The notes under the pieces are model-generated. The model was not told the origin of the DNA. It saw nothing but the letters and a program-made list of their open reading frames with translations, and made no database searches. The position numbers and the translations under genes are program-made. DNA of 64,000 nt, taken from NCBI GenBank assembly GCA_964019425.1, contig OZ025781.1:186001-250000 (forward strand), in the 5' to 3' direction. Below are positions 30,481-41,522 of this stretch, piece after piece; the first letter of the stretch is position 1, and each line of letters starts with the position of its first letter. This stretch comes from Flectonema sp. DT1601 (taxonomy: Eukaryota > Euglenozoa > Diplonemea > Diplonemida > Diplonemidae).

Positions 30481-30735
30481 CTACCATACGCACTGATACC
30501 TGTTAGAAGATATCAGGGGAGGGGTGACTCTGATGGCAACATTGATGGGAAACAAAAAAGTAGAATCACAAATCCGAATCCGAATCCGAACAGTGTTGTA
30601 ACAGTCAAAGATTTCACTAGCTCTGTAGTAGTAAAAGTTATCTATCAGCCGCCCCTGCAAATTACATTGCGACACCGCCAGCAGGTTTATCATTGAGAGT
30701 AACATTTTATTTGAAGAACTGTTTAATAAAATACG
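30481..30735 (-). pseudogene. Truncated S41 gene: first ~39 codons fused to an R7 repeat
   Basis: 30589-30735 matches the 5' end of the array genes, from the end of the type B leader through MLLSMINLLAVSQ and EIFDCYNTV. After codon 39 it breaks at three AATCCG units and runs into an R7 module in antisense, keeping a frame of 74 codons from the ATG at 30705 to a stop at 30481. It retains the signal peptide and could in principle make a short secreted peptide, but the fused part is repeat sequence and a relic is the simpler reading. A partial leader lies upstream at 31035-31170. Confidence 0.7.
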
Positions 30736-31034
30736 ATAAACAGTTTTTCTTTTGAAATCAAAACATCTAAAAAAAACTCCGAAGAGATAACAGTAAGTAG
30801 GTACCACAACCGTGAAACTATCACAACGGAGAAGAGACGAACGTTTAACAGAAGTAAGTGACGACTCAGACCCACCGCATATATGAAGCAGGCAGTGTAA
30901 AATACAGCTGATAAAAAAACCATCTCTTCGCCGCTTTTATATTATGAAAGGAAGAGGAAAGTAAGAAAGAAATAAGATGACTAAAAGAGTAATGATAAAG
31001 TTATTCAACTAAAATAACTAAATTCTTCTTTACA
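30736..31034. other. Sequence between relic and its leader
   Basis: About 300 bases of single-copy sequence that do not match any leader, separating the truncated gene from the partial leader block. No coding signal. Confidence 0.5.
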
Positions 31035-31170
31035 ATGTCGGGATAATGGAGTTAGTTGTTCAACGCCTGGGCTCCCTGTTGAGGGAAGTCATCCGACGAT
31101 AGAGTTGTTCAGTTATCCATATAACAGAAATTTATCTTACGATGTGAAGTCGCTTGAACAATATAAAAAA
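31035..31170 (-). promoter_or_regulatory. Partial leader block (distal part only)
   Basis: Contains GGGATAATGGAGTTAGTTGT and the GCCTGGGCTCCC segment and ends in the TATATTGTTCAAGCG element (minus strand), but lacks the acceptor and start region. Confidence 0.6.
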
Positions 31171-33355
31171 ACGGCTTAAAAATATCGGAAGAAGACAAGT
31201 TTTCAAAAAAAATAATAGGAATTTTGTTTTCTCCGTATCTTTTTTCTTCTTCCATGTTTTTTTTTTTTATTCCCTTCGCAGTGCAAGCTACCTAATACGA
31301 CGAGTAGGGCAATAATCCCAGGCGACGGTTCAAAAGGTATTCACGGCAATTCAGTACTGGTTCCCTGCTTGTGATGTCATTCTCAGACATCTATTTCTTT
31401 TCTGTTGACAGTTCCCTTAAGAGAGGAGCAAAAGAAAGAGAGCAAAAAAGGTTTCAGAAAAACACGAAAATGAAAACAATAACTGTTGCACGGTTCGCGA
31501 TAGCAGCAGCTTTTCATGTCTTTTTTTCCCCTCCTCCGCCTTCAGCTTCTTTCGATTTGTTTTCCACCAGCTGCTAACTACTTCACAGTAGCAAGTGCAA
31601 AGCTAATGAAATTATAGGAATAAAGGACAGACAGAGAGTAACCTCCAATCTAACCGTTGTTCTATACGCAAGTTAATGGTCTAGAATAGTAGAGAAACTA
31701 AATGAGAGTTTTAAGGAATGAATTCGTGGAAGAGATGTCACCAAGGATGTGGAAACGTTTGTCGAGTTACGTTTCTCTCATAAATGCTCTGCTGGGGTAA
31801 TCCACTTTTTCACTTTAGTTTAGCCGTGGTATACTTCATGGAATACAGCTCATCATGACAATAAATATCGGCTTTCAATCTGAATAGTTTCTTCTCCGAC
31901 TACGTCGGTACAAAAAGAAGAAATCTTTTTCGCTTTTAAAAAATCTCATCGCGACTTGAAAAGCATTAAAGATCAAAGTGGAAGCGAGCAACCCGCTGAC
32001 AGAATGAAAGCTTCCAGTCGCTGACATAACCAGAGATATCACAAATAACAGCTCGTTAATAACAAGACGGCTGCACTGAGAAAGATTCACAAGAGAACAG
32101 TTAGAATATGAGTTTTGTTATATTAATCAGTATTAGCTATATTAGCGGAAAGTGATCTGAGGAGAGGTGATTTGTATTTTTTGTCTGCTGCGGTACTAAC
32201 ACAGCCGCCCCTCGTCTGAAAAATTAAAAAAAGATTGTCACTAAAATAAAATGATTAGTAATCTCGTAGTGATAACACATGATTGAGGAATTATTTTAAT
32301 TTAATTTTTGACGAATAAAGAAATAAAAAAGGAAATTCAACACAGTAGATGTACATTATCCATACAACAGTTGCCAAACAAGTCAAAATTTTCAAACGAC
32401 TAAACATAAGAAACGCTGATACCTGTTCGAAGATATCAGGGGAGGGGTGACTCTGATGGCAACATTGATGGGAAACAAAAAGGTCGAATCACAAAACTCA
32501 AAACACGCAAATGAATTGAACGAAACATGCAAACCGAAAACCCGCAGATTTGTATTTTCTTTTAAACTATTTTGTTATCCCAGTACTTTTCACATAATCA
32601 AGTTTTTGATTTTATTTCGTCAAGTCGGGATTACATGAAATGCGGGTAACATCGGATTATAAAAAACCACGGCAAACAAAATCAGACATTGTGTTTCGAC
32701 TGCGGAAGGATTACTCCCAGCTGCTTGTCTAGAGACTAACAGGTTGAAAACAACAAAGAAAGGAAAGAAATGATCGAAAATCCGTAGATTCCATACAAAA
32801 CTATTTTCCCGATCGAAACCTCACCCAGAAGGTGGAAAAAAGAAAAACATAAAAAAGGATAAATTGATAAGAACCCGAATGAAAAACTTTTCATACCTAT
32901 GCCTAAACAGTCATTGTGAGAAATAGCTTCGCTAATAAAGGCAAGTTACATTGTACAAAAAGGGGGATGAAACTTTGACAATGAAAAAACAGTAACAACT
33001 TTAGGTATTAAAAACAAAATTAATATCAAAGTACTTGACTGAAAAAATATTTGTAGTTGTTAATCAAAGAAAATTACGTTTAGAAAAAAAAGTAAACATA
33101 AAAAAAGAGAAAACTATATTTTTTTTTATCTTACTGACCAGAAGACGATGAAATAGCCTCCCAAATGAAGCCAAGTTACATTGTACAAAAAGGGGGAAAG
33201 TGAAAAACAAAAAGAATAATCGGAAATCACAAAGTCAAGCAGTTTGTAGTTTTTATTAATCCAACTACCAGCTCACACAAATAGTTTTCATGAGTGAATA
33301 ATGCTTGTCTCACATATGAGAAGCGACAATATAATGGGAAAGAAACACAAAAAGA
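31171..33355. other. Spacer 5, right: R2, R3, R4, R6, R7, R9
   Basis: R2 31310-31440, R3 31610-31795, R4 31935-32150, R6 about 32186-32204 (CTGCTGCGGTACTAACACAG), R7 32385-32500 (full copy with GAATCAC), then R9 at 32705-32770. 32940-33355 is AT-rich with two copies of ACATTGTACAAAAAGGGGGA (about 32948 and 33179). No gene. Confidence 0.6.
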
Positions 33356-35863
33356 TCAAGATATGTAATTACCCACGCGAGGACTTTCTCCAAGTTCCTC
33401 TTCTTTTTGTTCCTGAGATTCTTCTCCTTTTTTACAACACATGAAAATAACTACAACACCAATTATTACGAATACGGCAGGAATGATAGAAATCAGAAGT
33501 GCATTGCGAAGCTTCACATCGCTGTCATCACTGCTTTTCATGGTTGAATTTCTCACAGCTGGGGCCGTAGAAGCAGTATTTGTCGCTGGGGCCGTATTAG
33601 GTGAAGGCACAATGGAACCTGGCACCTTGTAAGTTCCAGCCTCAAATTCCACCCAATTAGTTGAAGCAGTCGAACTGAGTGCAGCAGTTTGCTGAAGTAT
33701 CTGCAACTCTGTTGCAGCTGAGAATGGAGGCCAGAAAGGCAACACATGATCAGCATAAACAGGAAGAAATTCATCCGAAATAGATGTGCTCGGATCAGTG
33801 TAGAAAGCAGCTAAACTGAATGAAAGCGCGGCGTTAGTTCTCGTGATTGGAGTCAGTGGTTTGTTCACGTTGTTGTTGGCGGCAGTAGCAACCCAAGATT
33901 TCCATTCCAAAAATGGTCCATTTGTAGCAGAACTTACTCTGTGCCTTTCTCCAGAAACACCACCAGCAGTGACAATTGTTACGGACTTGGCCTTTCTAAG
34001 GAGCTTCACAGTATGAGAACAAGAACTTCCACATCCTCCGAGTGATATAACTTTGATGGTTGCGAATCCCTTCGTAGGTTTATTCAGTTGTTCATTCGCT
34101 GCAAAGGCACACTGAGCATATCTCGCTTCGTTTCTCGCTTCAAGCAGCGAGTCGGCGAGAGAAATAAACTTTGGAACCACAAACACTTCAGGTGATCCAG
34201 CAGCCCTGCTCTTCTTCGGAGCGTTGTTAAAGAGATCATTTAATTTAACTTGTGCCTGCTGCATGTTTGTACTGGCCAAAGGTTCGTTGTATAAGCTTTC
34301 CCCGGTAGAAATACGTAACGCGTTGTAGCTTTCACCGCCAATCACAACAGATTGTATCAAACTGACGTATCCCTTAGTGAAGTCAGTGAGGTGGTATTCA
34401 AAAGCACCCTTAGTGGAAGCAGCACTTGCAGGTGAGATACGGAAATCGCTACTCGTCCTCGATGCGTTCCTCAGTCCTGCAGGGTATTGGAGCTTCGGAG
34501 TCAAGTACTCAATCGCCGCAGCGTACAAAATCTGAAATCCTCCACCGTTACCACGGACGTCCAGGATCAATTCTGTGATTCTCGGGGAAAACGCAATCGC
34601 ATAATCATTGCAAGCCTCAATAACTTTTAAAAACCCGAAGAAGACCTTAACTTCATCACAACCCTGTAAGTTGGTAGTGCTAGGTTCAAAGGTTCCAATG
34701 TACAAGTACATTACTGGCTTTGCGTTGGTTTCGAATGAGCTGCACACAATATTCGGTTGATTAGCATTTTGTGGATATTGAGCAACTATCTTACCCTGAT
34801 TCCAGAGATCTGAAGAAGCAAGCTGCTGAACTGATCTTTTGGACACCCGTTCCTGTTCCTTCTTTGCAGATGCAGCCTTGTCAGCCTTGTCAGCGTTGTG
34901 AAGATCTCTCGCGATGTCTGAAAGTGGATTAGGAGGAAGGTTAGGTCCGGAGTTCACTTCAGGACTTTTATGAATACCTGCCCTCTGATCAGCGATAGGA
35001 GGAATTGGTTTATATGCCTCTCTGTTCTGCCTGATGTGAGTAATGTCGTTAGGGGTCACTGGTGCTTCCTGTACCTGAGCACCTCTCGCAGTCGCTGCTG
35101 GACGGTTACCAGCAACTATGACAGCGGTTGTTAACTGTTGTTCTTCTCTTCCAGCGTAGATTGGAAGGGTGTGAGACGTACCAGCAACAGTTATTTGCAT
35201 TGTGGTGGCCTGGTATCCAGATGAGGTTGAAGATATACCTGCAGCGCCTGGGTTCGCTAGAAATTCATTAAGGTCTGCACCATTAGACTTCGAAGTGCCG
35301 TTGTCACCAAGCAACTTTGCTAAAGAGGCCACTGCTGGCTGTCCGTTGATTGCAGTTACGATGTCGCCAACTCGAATACTGCTCCACGTCTGTCCCTGAG
35401 AATAGGCAGTGAAAAGGGCAAGGTGTCCACTGATGAAAATAACCTGCTGTCCATTATCCATTCTTGATCCGAATTCAAAAGGAATATATAACTCAGCAAA
35501 GTATCCCGATGGTGGAGAGTAAGAAGTATGCCCGTCTTGTAACTTTAAGAAGAGTTGAGCCATTGAAGCTTGAAATTGGAAATCACTATTCCACTGTTGA
35601 GTAGAGAACTGTTGAAGAGAACCCTTCAAGTTAACCTTTCCAATCACAGATGGGTCTGTTGATAGAGCGATGTCAGTTCCATGGTAAAACTCAACCATCT
35701 CAAGCGCTGCTTTTGTCGCTTCCGTCACAGTTGCTTGATCCACCGGAACAGTGTTGTAACAGTCAAAGATTTCACTAGCTCTGTAGTAGTAAAAGTTATC
35801 TATCAGCCGCCCCTGCAAATTACATTGCGACACCGCCAGCAGGTTTATCATTGAGAGTAACAT
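33356..35863 (-). CDS. Gene 6: membrane-anchored S41/CPAF-like serine peptidase, divergent tail
   Basis: 835 residues. Cassettes: SPPSGYFAEL, GSR, ISGHLALF, GDIV. GGGFQILYAAAIEYL follows the core motif; the pre-active-site segment (LADSLLEARNEARYAQC) resembles the right-hand genes 7-11 while the active site is of the left type (GGCGSSCSH, Ser613). It looks like an intermediate or recombinant between the two groups and sits exactly between them. The C-terminus is unique: a Thr/Ala/Asn stalk (TAPATNTASTAPAVRN), TM ~787-808 ending in CCKK with two instead of three Cys, and a tail ending GESPRVGNYIS. Type B leader; ATG at 35863 is the first in frame. Confidence 0.88.
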   Translation of the reverse strand: MLLSMINLLAVSQCNLQGRLIDNFYYYRASEIFDCYNTVPVDQATVTEATKAALEMVEFYHGTDIALSTDPSVIGKVNLKGSLQQFSTQQWNSDFQFQASMAQLFLKLQDGHTSYSPPSGYFAELYIPFEFGSRMDNGQQVIFISGHLALFTAYSQGQTWSSIRVGDIVTAINGQPAVASLAKLLGDNGTSKSNGADLNEFLANPGAAGISSTSSGYQATTMQITVAGTSHTLPIYAGREEQQLTTAVIVAGNRPAATARGAQVQEAPVTPNDITHIRQNREAYKPIPPIADQRAGIHKSPEVNSGPNLPPNPLSDIARDLHNADKADKAASAKKEQERVSKRSVQQLASSDLWNQGKIVAQYPQNANQPNIVCSSFETNAKPVMYLYIGTFEPSTTNLQGCDEVKVFFGFLKVIEACNDYAIAFSPRITELILDVRGNGGGFQILYAAAIEYLTPKLQYPAGLRNASRTSSDFRISPASAASTKGAFEYHLTDFTKGYVSLIQSVVIGGESYNALRISTGESLYNEPLASTNMQQAQVKLNDLFNNAPKKSRAAGSPEVFVVPKFISLADSLLEARNEARYAQCAFAANEQLNKPTKGFATIKVISLGGCGSSCSHTVKLLRKAKSVTIVTAGGVSGERHRVSSATNGPFLEWKSWVATAANNNVNKPLTPITRTNAALSFSLAAFYTDPSTSISDEFLPVYADHVLPFWPPFSAATELQILQQTAALSSTASTNWVEFEAGTYKVPGSIVPSPNTAPATNTASTAPAVRNSTMKSSDDSDVKLRNALLISIIPAVFVIIGVVVIFMCCKKGEESQEQKEEELGESPRVGNYIS

Positions 35864-36188
35864 TTTATTTGAAGAACTGTTTAATAAAATACAGTAACAG
35901 TTCACAACATTCACAGATGTGTATTAATTACTTCAGACATCCATCCAAATCGTACGAATATCTCGTGTTGATGTCCTGGAAAAGAAAAGTATCAATCAAT
36001 TTAGTGACTAACATTAAAAAACCAACACAGCCCAGCAGGTAGCTGTCGGGATAACGGAGTTAGTTGTTCAACGCCTGGGCTCCCTGTTGAGGGTAGTCAT
36101 CCGGCAATCGAATTGTTTACTTGCATCCCATTGTTATCGAAACAAACGAAATTTATCTTTACGGTGTGAAGTCGCTTGAACAATATAA
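35864..36188 (-). promoter_or_regulatory. Leader block of gene 6 (type B)
   Basis: Type B segment, then acceptor and distal block. It has ATATCTCGTGTTGATGTCC where the others have ATATCTGTGTTGATGTCC, a single-base insertion just inside the predicted 5' UTR. Confidence 0.6.
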
Positions 36189-37930
36189 AAAAAGAAAATT
36201 ACAAAAAGAAGAAGAGGTTTGCAGCAGTATTTTATTTTCTCCTTAATATTGTTATTTACTATTGCAACAAAGAGAGGAGCAAAAAAAGAAAAAAGCTAAA
36301 AAGGTTTATATATAAAAAAATAACTAGAAAATGAAAACAGTTGCTGCTGTTAGGTTGTCGAAGGTGCCTAGCAGCAGCTTTTCATGTCTTCTTCTTTTCA
36401 GTTGCTTTTGATTTGTGTTCCACCAACTGCTGACTACCTCACAGTAGCAAGTGCAAAGCTAATGAAATTATAGCAATAAAGGACAGACAGAGAGTAACCT
36501 CCCATCTAACCGTTGTTCTATACGCAAGTTAATGGTCTAGAATAGTAGAGAAACTAAATGAGAGTTTTAAGGAATGAATTCGTGGAAGAGATGTCACCAA
36601 GGATGTGGAAACGTTTGTCGAGTTACGTTTCCCTCATAAATAGTGTCTTCGCACGTAGTCTAGTCCTTCTTTATTAATAAGCATCAACTTTCAGCTTTTC
36701 AACTTGCATAGCTTATTTAAGTGAATTAAGAATACCAACGTCAATTACTACACACTGTAGAATGTGTAGTAGTTTCAGGAGCCTTTTTAAAAATAATTGT
36801 AAGGGAAAAGTGACGGAAGAAAAAAAAAAAAAAAAAAAAAAAAAAGAATTCTCGTTTTCAGTAATCTCATTCCGTTCATCGCGACTTGAAAAGCATCGAA
36901 GATCAAAGTGGAAGCGAGCAACCCGCCGACAGAATGAATGTTTCCAGTCGCTGACATAACCAGAGATATCACAAACAACAGCTCGTTAATTACACGACAG
37001 CTGCCCTGAGAAAGATTTTCATACGAAAACAGTTAGAATATGAGTTTTGTTATATTAATCAGTATTAGCTATATTATCAAAAAAAAAAAAAGAAAAATAA
37101 TAATAATTAGGGAAACTCTATACAATACCACATTAAAGTTTGTGAAACGTCAGATCACAACACAAAGGTTTTCGAAATGGACAGCCCCAGACATATCAAT
37201 GGCTACTCGTAAAAGTGATAATTTTCATAACTAAATACCACTAGTACTCATATGAGGGTTTCAACACCCGATTTATTTAATAATTAATAAAGAAAGAAAA
37301 CAAGGAAGGTACGAAGCCTACGTCATCCCATACCGAACAACACAAAAAGAATTGGCTTTAACTTCAACTATACAGAAAATAATGATATAACACTGTGATT
37401 TTTTGTTTGTGCACGAAACCGTGAACCGACTTAAACTGATAAAGCTAAAGGAGGTTTACGTGTGCTGCCAACATTCTTTTTCGTTCTTACAATACTTGTT
37501 AAATGCAAAAAAAAAAAAAAAGAACAATCGCCTAAGTGCAATCGAAGGAATTTGCTGTGCGCACAAAAAAAAAAAGACCACTTTAACATCTCATCCGATA
37601 AGATTACAGAGGTCATCGTGAGGATAGACCTTAGGTTAATAAGATGGCTTTATTTTGACAGCCAGTTATCCACACGCTCGGCCGACCGAGAGAGAGTGTG
37701 ATGCTGTCTTACATTACGCAGTCAGGCATTGCACCATCCCTCTCCCAGATCAGCATCTGGAAACAGGAGCACGAAGACTTGCCTTGAGGAACGTTCAGCC
37801 TCAGCTGCTGTTTCGTGATGTTGTGTAGCAGATTCCTACTTTCTTTTTTTTTTTTTGCTGTCCATTTTCGGAAACTTTTGTTTCAGTAACATTTACGGAA
37901 TTTGTGGTTTTGCCCAAAAAAAAAAAAAAT
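36189..37930. other. Spacer 6, left: R3, R4, poly-A, AT-rich
   Basis: R3 36443-36650, an A-run about 36821-36845 (25 bases), R4 36860-37080. A ~155-base block at 37350-37505 recurs in another position in spacer 7 (43313-43470). 37530-37920 matches 42704-43100. R2 is missing here. No gene. Confidence 0.6.
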
Positions 37931-38073
37931 ATGTGTATTAATTGGGGGGATGCTTAAGTTGACATAATTCAACTCGAAACAGTTTAATTATTATCGAGTG
38001 GGGATTCCGGCGCCGAGCGCGAAAAGCGCGAGGGGTCGGCATCACCACGAGATGTGTATTAATTGGGGGGATG
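37931..38073. mobile_element. Small insertion flanked by 22-base direct repeats
   Basis: Identical 22-base repeats (37931-37952 and 38052-38073, each beginning ATGTGTATTAATT and ending in a G-run plus ATG) enclose ~99 bases. Those contain a GC-rich hairpin: GCCGA (38012-38016) pairs with TCGGC (38036-38040), and GCGC (38017-38020) with GCGC (38026-38029) around GAAAA. The paralogous place in spacer 7 (about 43110-43135) lacks it. It could be a non-autonomous insertion with a long target duplication, or a tandem duplication; the element type is unknown. Confidence 0.5.
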
Positions 38074-38751
38074 GTATACAATGATAATATCGAGTTTTTT
38101 AATAATCAAAATACGTATTTAGTAATCCGCAGGGAGTGGAGGTCATTTTATTGTTTTGGTTATTCTCTTGCTGCAGTAGTAACGCAGCGTCCCCCCACTT
38201 CCCAAAAGGAAATATAACACCATCCTTCCTGCACCAAAAGAGGCACATTAGTATCAATGATTACAAGTCATTGGGCAATAGCTAAGTCATCCAACAAAAA
38301 AGAAATCAGTCTTTTTTTTTTTTTTTTTAAACCAACTAAACATAAGAAACGCTGGTACCTGTTCGAAGATATCAGGGGAGACTTGGTAAAAATAAATCAA
38401 GGTTTACACGCAATAAAATGAACGAGGGGGAATATAGTGCGATACGAAAGGAGGGGTGACTCTGATGGCAACATTTGATTACAAACAAAAATTAGTTAGA
38501 ATACGATTTTATTGTAAACCCAATGCACTCAAAGAAAAAAAAGGAAAAGATGAAAAAAACCTTAAATAAAATTGTTAGAAACATAATCTGGGTAAAAATA
38601 AAAAAACACCAACAATCTACTTCAGGTATTAATACAACAATAACATCAGTTGATATAACAAAAAACACTCGTATCACAAGTTAGGGAGAGAATATAGAAA
38701 TATATGATGATTCACGTATCTAAAGAAGGCAGTGACAGCAACACAGAAACA
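38074..38751. other. Spacer 6, right: R6, interrupted R7
   Basis: R6 at about 38170-38187 (TTGCTGCAGTAGTAACGCAG). The R7 hairpin (38352-38375) is separated from its GGTGACTCTGATGGCAAC part by about 75 inserted bases. 38490-38751 is AT-rich and leads to the gene 7 stop. No gene. Confidence 0.6.
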
Positions 38752-41202
38752 TTAAGCACCGTCGCGACGATATTCAAGTTCTTCGTCTCCTTGTTCCTGA
38801 GATGATGATTTCCTACAACAACACATGTAAACAATAACAATAACAACTATTACGAATACGCCAGAAAATATCGAAATCAGAAGTGTATTGCGAAGCTTCA
38901 CATCGCTGTCATCACTACTTTTCGCAGGAGCCGTAGTAGCAGACGCCACAACGGTACCTGACACCTTGTAAGTTCCAGCCTCAAATTCCACCCAATTAGT
39001 TGAAGCAGTCGAACTGAGTGCAGCAGTTTGCTGAAGTATCTGCAACTCTGTTGCAGCTGAGAATGGAGGCCAGAAAGGCAACACATGATCAGCATAAACA
39101 GGAAGAAATTCATCCGAAATAGAAGCGCTCGGATCAGAGAAGAAAGCAGCTAAACTGAATGAAAGCGAGGCGCTAGTTCTCGTGATTGGAGTCAGTGGCT
39201 TGTTCACGTTGTTCTCAGCGCCGGTAGCAACCCAAGATTTCCACTGTAAAAATGGTCCATTTGTAGCAGAACTTACTCTGTGCTTTTCTCCAGAAACACC
39301 ACCAGCAGTGACAACTGTTACGGCACTAGCCTTCCTAAGGAGCTTCACAGCAAGGGAACACGCACTTCCACATGCTCCGAGTGAAAATAGTTTTATGGTT
39401 GCGAATCCCTTCGTAGGTACACTAATCTGCTCATTCGCTGCAAAGTTACACTGAGCATACATCGCAGTGTTTTTCGCTTCAAGCAGCGAGTCGGAGAGAG
39501 AAACAATCTTTGGAACCACAAACACTTCAGGTGATCCAGCAGCCCTGCTCTTCTTCGGAGGGTTTTTAAAGGCCTCACTCAACTTAGCTTGTGCCTGCTG
39601 CATGTTTGTACTGGCCAAAGGTTCGTTGTATAAGCTTTCCCCGTTAGAAACAAGCAACGCGTTGTAGTTTTCACCGCCAACCACAGCAGATTCTATCAAA
39701 CTGATGTATCCCTTAGTGAAGTCAGTGAGGTGGTATTCAGAAGCACCCTTAGTGGAAGCAGCACTTGCAGGTGAGATACGGAAATCACTTCTCGTCCTCG
39801 ATGTTTCCCTGAGTCCTGCAGGGTATTGGAGCTTCGGAGTGAAGTACTCAATCGCCGTGTAGGCCAAAATCTGAAATCCACCACCGTTACCACGGACGTC
39901 CAGGATCAATTCTGTGATTCTCGGGGAAAACGCAATCGCATAATTATTGCAAGCCTCAATAACTTTTAAAAATCTGAAGAGGACTTTATTTTCATCACAA
40001 CCCTGTAAGTTGGCGGTGCTAGGGGAAAACGTTCCGATGTACAAGTACATTACTGGCTTTGCGTTGGTTTCGAAAGAGCTGCACACAATATTCGGTTCAT
40101 TGGTATTTTGTGGATATTGAGCAACTATCTTACCCTGATTCCAGAGATCTGAAGGAGCAAGCTGCTGAACTGATCTTTTGGACACGTGTTCCTGTTCCTT
40201 CTTTGCAGATGCAGCCTTGTCAGCCTTGTCAGCGTTGTGAAGATCTCTCGCAATGTCTGAAAGTGGATTAGGAGGAAGGTTAGGTCCGGGGTTCGCTTCA
40301 GGACTTTTATGAATACCTGCCCTCTGATCAGCGATAGGAGGAATTGGTTTGTATGCCTCTCTGTTCTGCCTGATGTGAGTAATGTCGTTAGGGGTCACTG
40401 GTGCTTCCTGTACCTGAGCACCTCTCGCAGTCGCTGCTGGACGGTTACCAGCAACTATGACAGCGGTTGTTAACTGTTGGTCACCCCTTCCAGCGTAGAT
40501 TGGAAGGGTGTGAGACGTACCAGCAACAGTTATTTGCATTGTGGTGGCCTGGTATCCAAACCCGGTTGAAGATATACCTGCAGCGTTAGGGTTGTTTAGA
40601 TATTCATTAAGGTCTGCGCCATTAGACTTCGAAGTGCCGTTGTCACCAAGCAACTTTGCTAAAGAGGCCACTGCTGGCTGTCCGTTGATTGCAGTTACGA
40701 CGTTGCCAACCTGAACACTGCTCCACGTCTGTCCCTGAGAATAGGCAGTGAAAAGGACATGGCGTTCCCTGATGAAAATAACTTGCTGTCCATTATCCAT
40801 TCTTGATCCGAATACAAAAGGAATAGATAACTCAGCAAAGTACCCCGATGGTGGAGAGTAAGCAGTATGCCCGTCTTGTAACTTTAAGAAGAGTTGAGCC
40901 ATTGAAGCTTGAAATTGGAAATCACTATTCCACTGTTGAGTAGAGAACTGTTGAAGAGAACCCTTCAAGTTAACCTTTCCAATCACAGATGGGTCTGTTG
41001 ATAGAGCGATGTCAGTTCCATGGTAAAACTCAACCATCTCAAGCGCTGCTTTTGTCGCTTCCGTCACAGTTGCTTGATCCACCGGAACAGTGTTGTAACA
41101 GTCAAAGATTTCACTAGCTCTGTAGTAGTAAAAGTTATCTATCAGCCGCCCCTGCAAATTACATTGCGACACCGCCAGCAGGTTTATCATTGAGAGTAAC
41201 AT
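38752..41202 (-). CDS. Gene 7: membrane-anchored S41/CPAF-like serine peptidase, CGSAC group
   Basis: 816 residues, first of the right-hand group. The nucleophile site is GACGSACSLAVKL: Ser613 is kept while the next Ser becomes Ala and the following His becomes Leu. Group markers are SDSLLEAKNTAMYAQC and AFKNPPKKSR. Cassettes: SPPSGYFAEL (with AYSPP for SYSPP), GSR, IRERHVLF, GNVV. FLQWKSW replaces the FxEWKSW of most copies. The linker has SPEANPGPN in place of SPEVNSGPN. TM ~772-793, tail SSSQEQGDEELEYRRDGA. Type A leader with extra upstream ATGs at 41241 and 41343. Confidence 0.88.
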   Translation of the reverse strand: MLLSMINLLAVSQCNLQGRLIDNFYYYRASEIFDCYNTVPVDQATVTEATKAALEMVEFYHGTDIALSTDPSVIGKVNLKGSLQQFSTQQWNSDFQFQASMAQLFLKLQDGHTAYSPPSGYFAELSIPFVFGSRMDNGQQVIFIRERHVLFTAYSQGQTWSSVQVGNVVTAINGQPAVASLAKLLGDNGTSKSNGADLNEYLNNPNAAGISSTGFGYQATTMQITVAGTSHTLPIYAGRGDQQLTTAVIVAGNRPAATARGAQVQEAPVTPNDITHIRQNREAYKPIPPIADQRAGIHKSPEANPGPNLPPNPLSDIARDLHNADKADKAASAKKEQEHVSKRSVQQLAPSDLWNQGKIVAQYPQNTNEPNIVCSSFETNAKPVMYLYIGTFSPSTANLQGCDENKVLFRFLKVIEACNNYAIAFSPRITELILDVRGNGGGFQILAYTAIEYFTPKLQYPAGLRETSRTRSDFRISPASAASTKGASEYHLTDFTKGYISLIESAVVGGENYNALLVSNGESLYNEPLASTNMQQAQAKLSEAFKNPPKKSRAAGSPEVFVVPKIVSLSDSLLEAKNTAMYAQCNFAANEQISVPTKGFATIKLFSLGACGSACSLAVKLLRKASAVTVVTAGGVSGEKHRVSSATNGPFLQWKSWVATGAENNVNKPLTPITRTSASLSFSLAAFFSDPSASISDEFLPVYADHVLPFWPPFSAATELQILQQTAALSSTASTNWVEFEAGTYKVSGTVVASATTAPAKSSDDSDVKLRNTLLISIFSGVFVIVVIVIVYMCCCRKSSSQEQGDEELEYRRDGA

Positions 41203-41522
41203 TTTATTTAGAAAACTGATGATGAGAAGTTGTGGATTCATCGTATTGACTGGATGGGTAACTATTTGTGGTATCGACTTAGTACGAATATCTGTGTTGA
41301 TGTTCTGGAAAAGAAAAGTATCAATCAATTTAGTGACTAACATTAAAAAACCAACACAGCCCAGCAGGTAGCTGTCGGGATAACGGAGTTAGTTGTTCAA
41401 CGCCTGGGCTCCCTGTTGAGGGAAGTCATCCGGCAAGCGAGTTGTTTACTTGCATCCCATTGTTATCGAAACAAACGAAATTTATCTTTACGGTGTGAAG
41501 TCGCTTGAACAATATAAAAAAA
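41203..41522 (-). promoter_or_regulatory. Leader block of gene 7 (type A)
   Basis: As for gene 2, except TTGATGTTCTGGAAAAG for TTGATGTCCTGGAAAAG (41302 region). On the minus strand this turns the acceptor-side CCAGGACATC into CCAGAACATC just after the AG. Confidence 0.6.

Noticed and set aside
30589-30735. First exon of a spliced gene
   Set aside because: The break after CYNTV is at a hexamer repeat, not at a GT donor, and all other copies are uninterrupted there.
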